A stretch of DNA of 32,200 nt from an uncultured Lachnospiraceae bacterium (GTDB lineage Bacteria; Bacillota; Clostridia; Lachnospirales; Lachnospiraceae), in assembly GCA_910577165.1 (NCBI GenBank), contig CAJTLX010000040.1:1-32200 (forward strand), written 5' to 3'. The first letter of the stretch is position 1. Each line of letters begins with the position of its first letter. The position numbers and the translations under genes are program-made. The notes beneath the pieces were generated by a model. That model worked only from the letters and a program-made list of their open reading frames with translations. It did no database searches and was not told where the DNA came from. Of this stretch, positions 32,097-32,200 are shown in pieces.

Positions 32097-32200
32097 AATT
32101 ATACCATGTTCTTCGAACATGATGCCTCCGGCGGATGTGCATAATTCGCCAAGGTAATTGTCCTCCCGTTGGTCGGACGGCGAATTAGCACTGGTATAAT
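32097..32200 (-). promoter_or_regulatory. Structured repeat, copy 2, with divergent extended -10 promoters
   Basis: Ends are inverted: ATTATACCA at 32098-32106 and TGGTATAAT at 32192-32200, so an extended -10 faces outward on each side. Inside are CATGTTC-TTC-GAACATG (32105-32121), touching the left -10 and a possible operator, and AATTCGCC...GGCGAATT, an 8-bp stem (about 32143-32186). The left promoter would drive the HdeD-like gene. The right one leaves the window. Confidence 0.6.

Noticed and set aside
32105..32121. LexA (SOS) box
   Set aside because: The half sites are in the order GTTC-N3-GAAC, the reverse of the Gram-positive GAAC-N4-GTTC box.

Overview
The window looks like a chromosomal segment of an endospore-lineage, flagellated member of the Clostridia, most likely a Lachnospiraceae species. 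The reasons are the sporulation/division synteny (HU, rqcP, yabP, yabQ, divIC, spoIIE, tilS, hpt, ftsH), a flagellin operon with a sigma-D type promoter, moderate GC content with AGGAGG-type ribosome binding sites, a clostridial-type ATP-dependent PEP carboxykinase, and an AlgI/Dlt-like surface acylation cassette. No rRNA, tRNA, CRISPR array or insertion sequence was seen.

Layout. 1-2700: an intracellular GH13 neopullulanase-type enzyme (minus) and a gene-free stretch with two strong hairpins. 2701-9977 (minus strand): HU alone with its own promoter and terminator, then rqcP-yabP-yabQ-divIC, then spoIIE-tilS-hpt-ftsH. The second block has a promoter with perfect hexamers at the 21-bp spacing known from Spo0A-controlled spo genes. 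SpoIIE lacks the usual membrane domain. 10168-16519 (minus): a motility operon with a 1076-aa FliK-like protein, flagellin, FliS and a polysaccharide deacetylase, behind a good sigma-28/sigma-D promoter. 16640-18397: a DUF885 lipoprotein.

18453-24089 (plus) is the most interesting part: an operon of an MBOAT acyltransferase, a carrier protein, an adenylating enzyme fused to an FMN nitroreductase domain, and a membrane-anchored SGNH (DltD/AlgX-like) protein. The order of work is inferred: a carboxylic acid is activated, loaded on the carrier, possibly redox-modified by the nitroreductase domain, passed across the membrane by the MBOAT protein and placed on a surface polymer with the SGNH protein. 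The adenylating domain lacks the Asp expected for amino-acid substrates, so this may not be ordinary D-alanylation.

24219-28006: PEP carboxykinase with strong promoter, leader hairpin and terminator; then a BlaI-MecR1 pair behind a near-perfect 20-bp inverted-repeat operator, with a sensor domain that does not look like a penicillin-binding domain. 28103-32200: an accessory-looking tail with an Imm26-like protein, a small orphan ORF, an AT-rich SGNH hydrolase, an AraC/GyrI-like regulator and an HdeD-like membrane protein. Two copies of an ~80-95 bp structured repeat lie here, each ending in an extended -10 promoter for a minus-strand gene.
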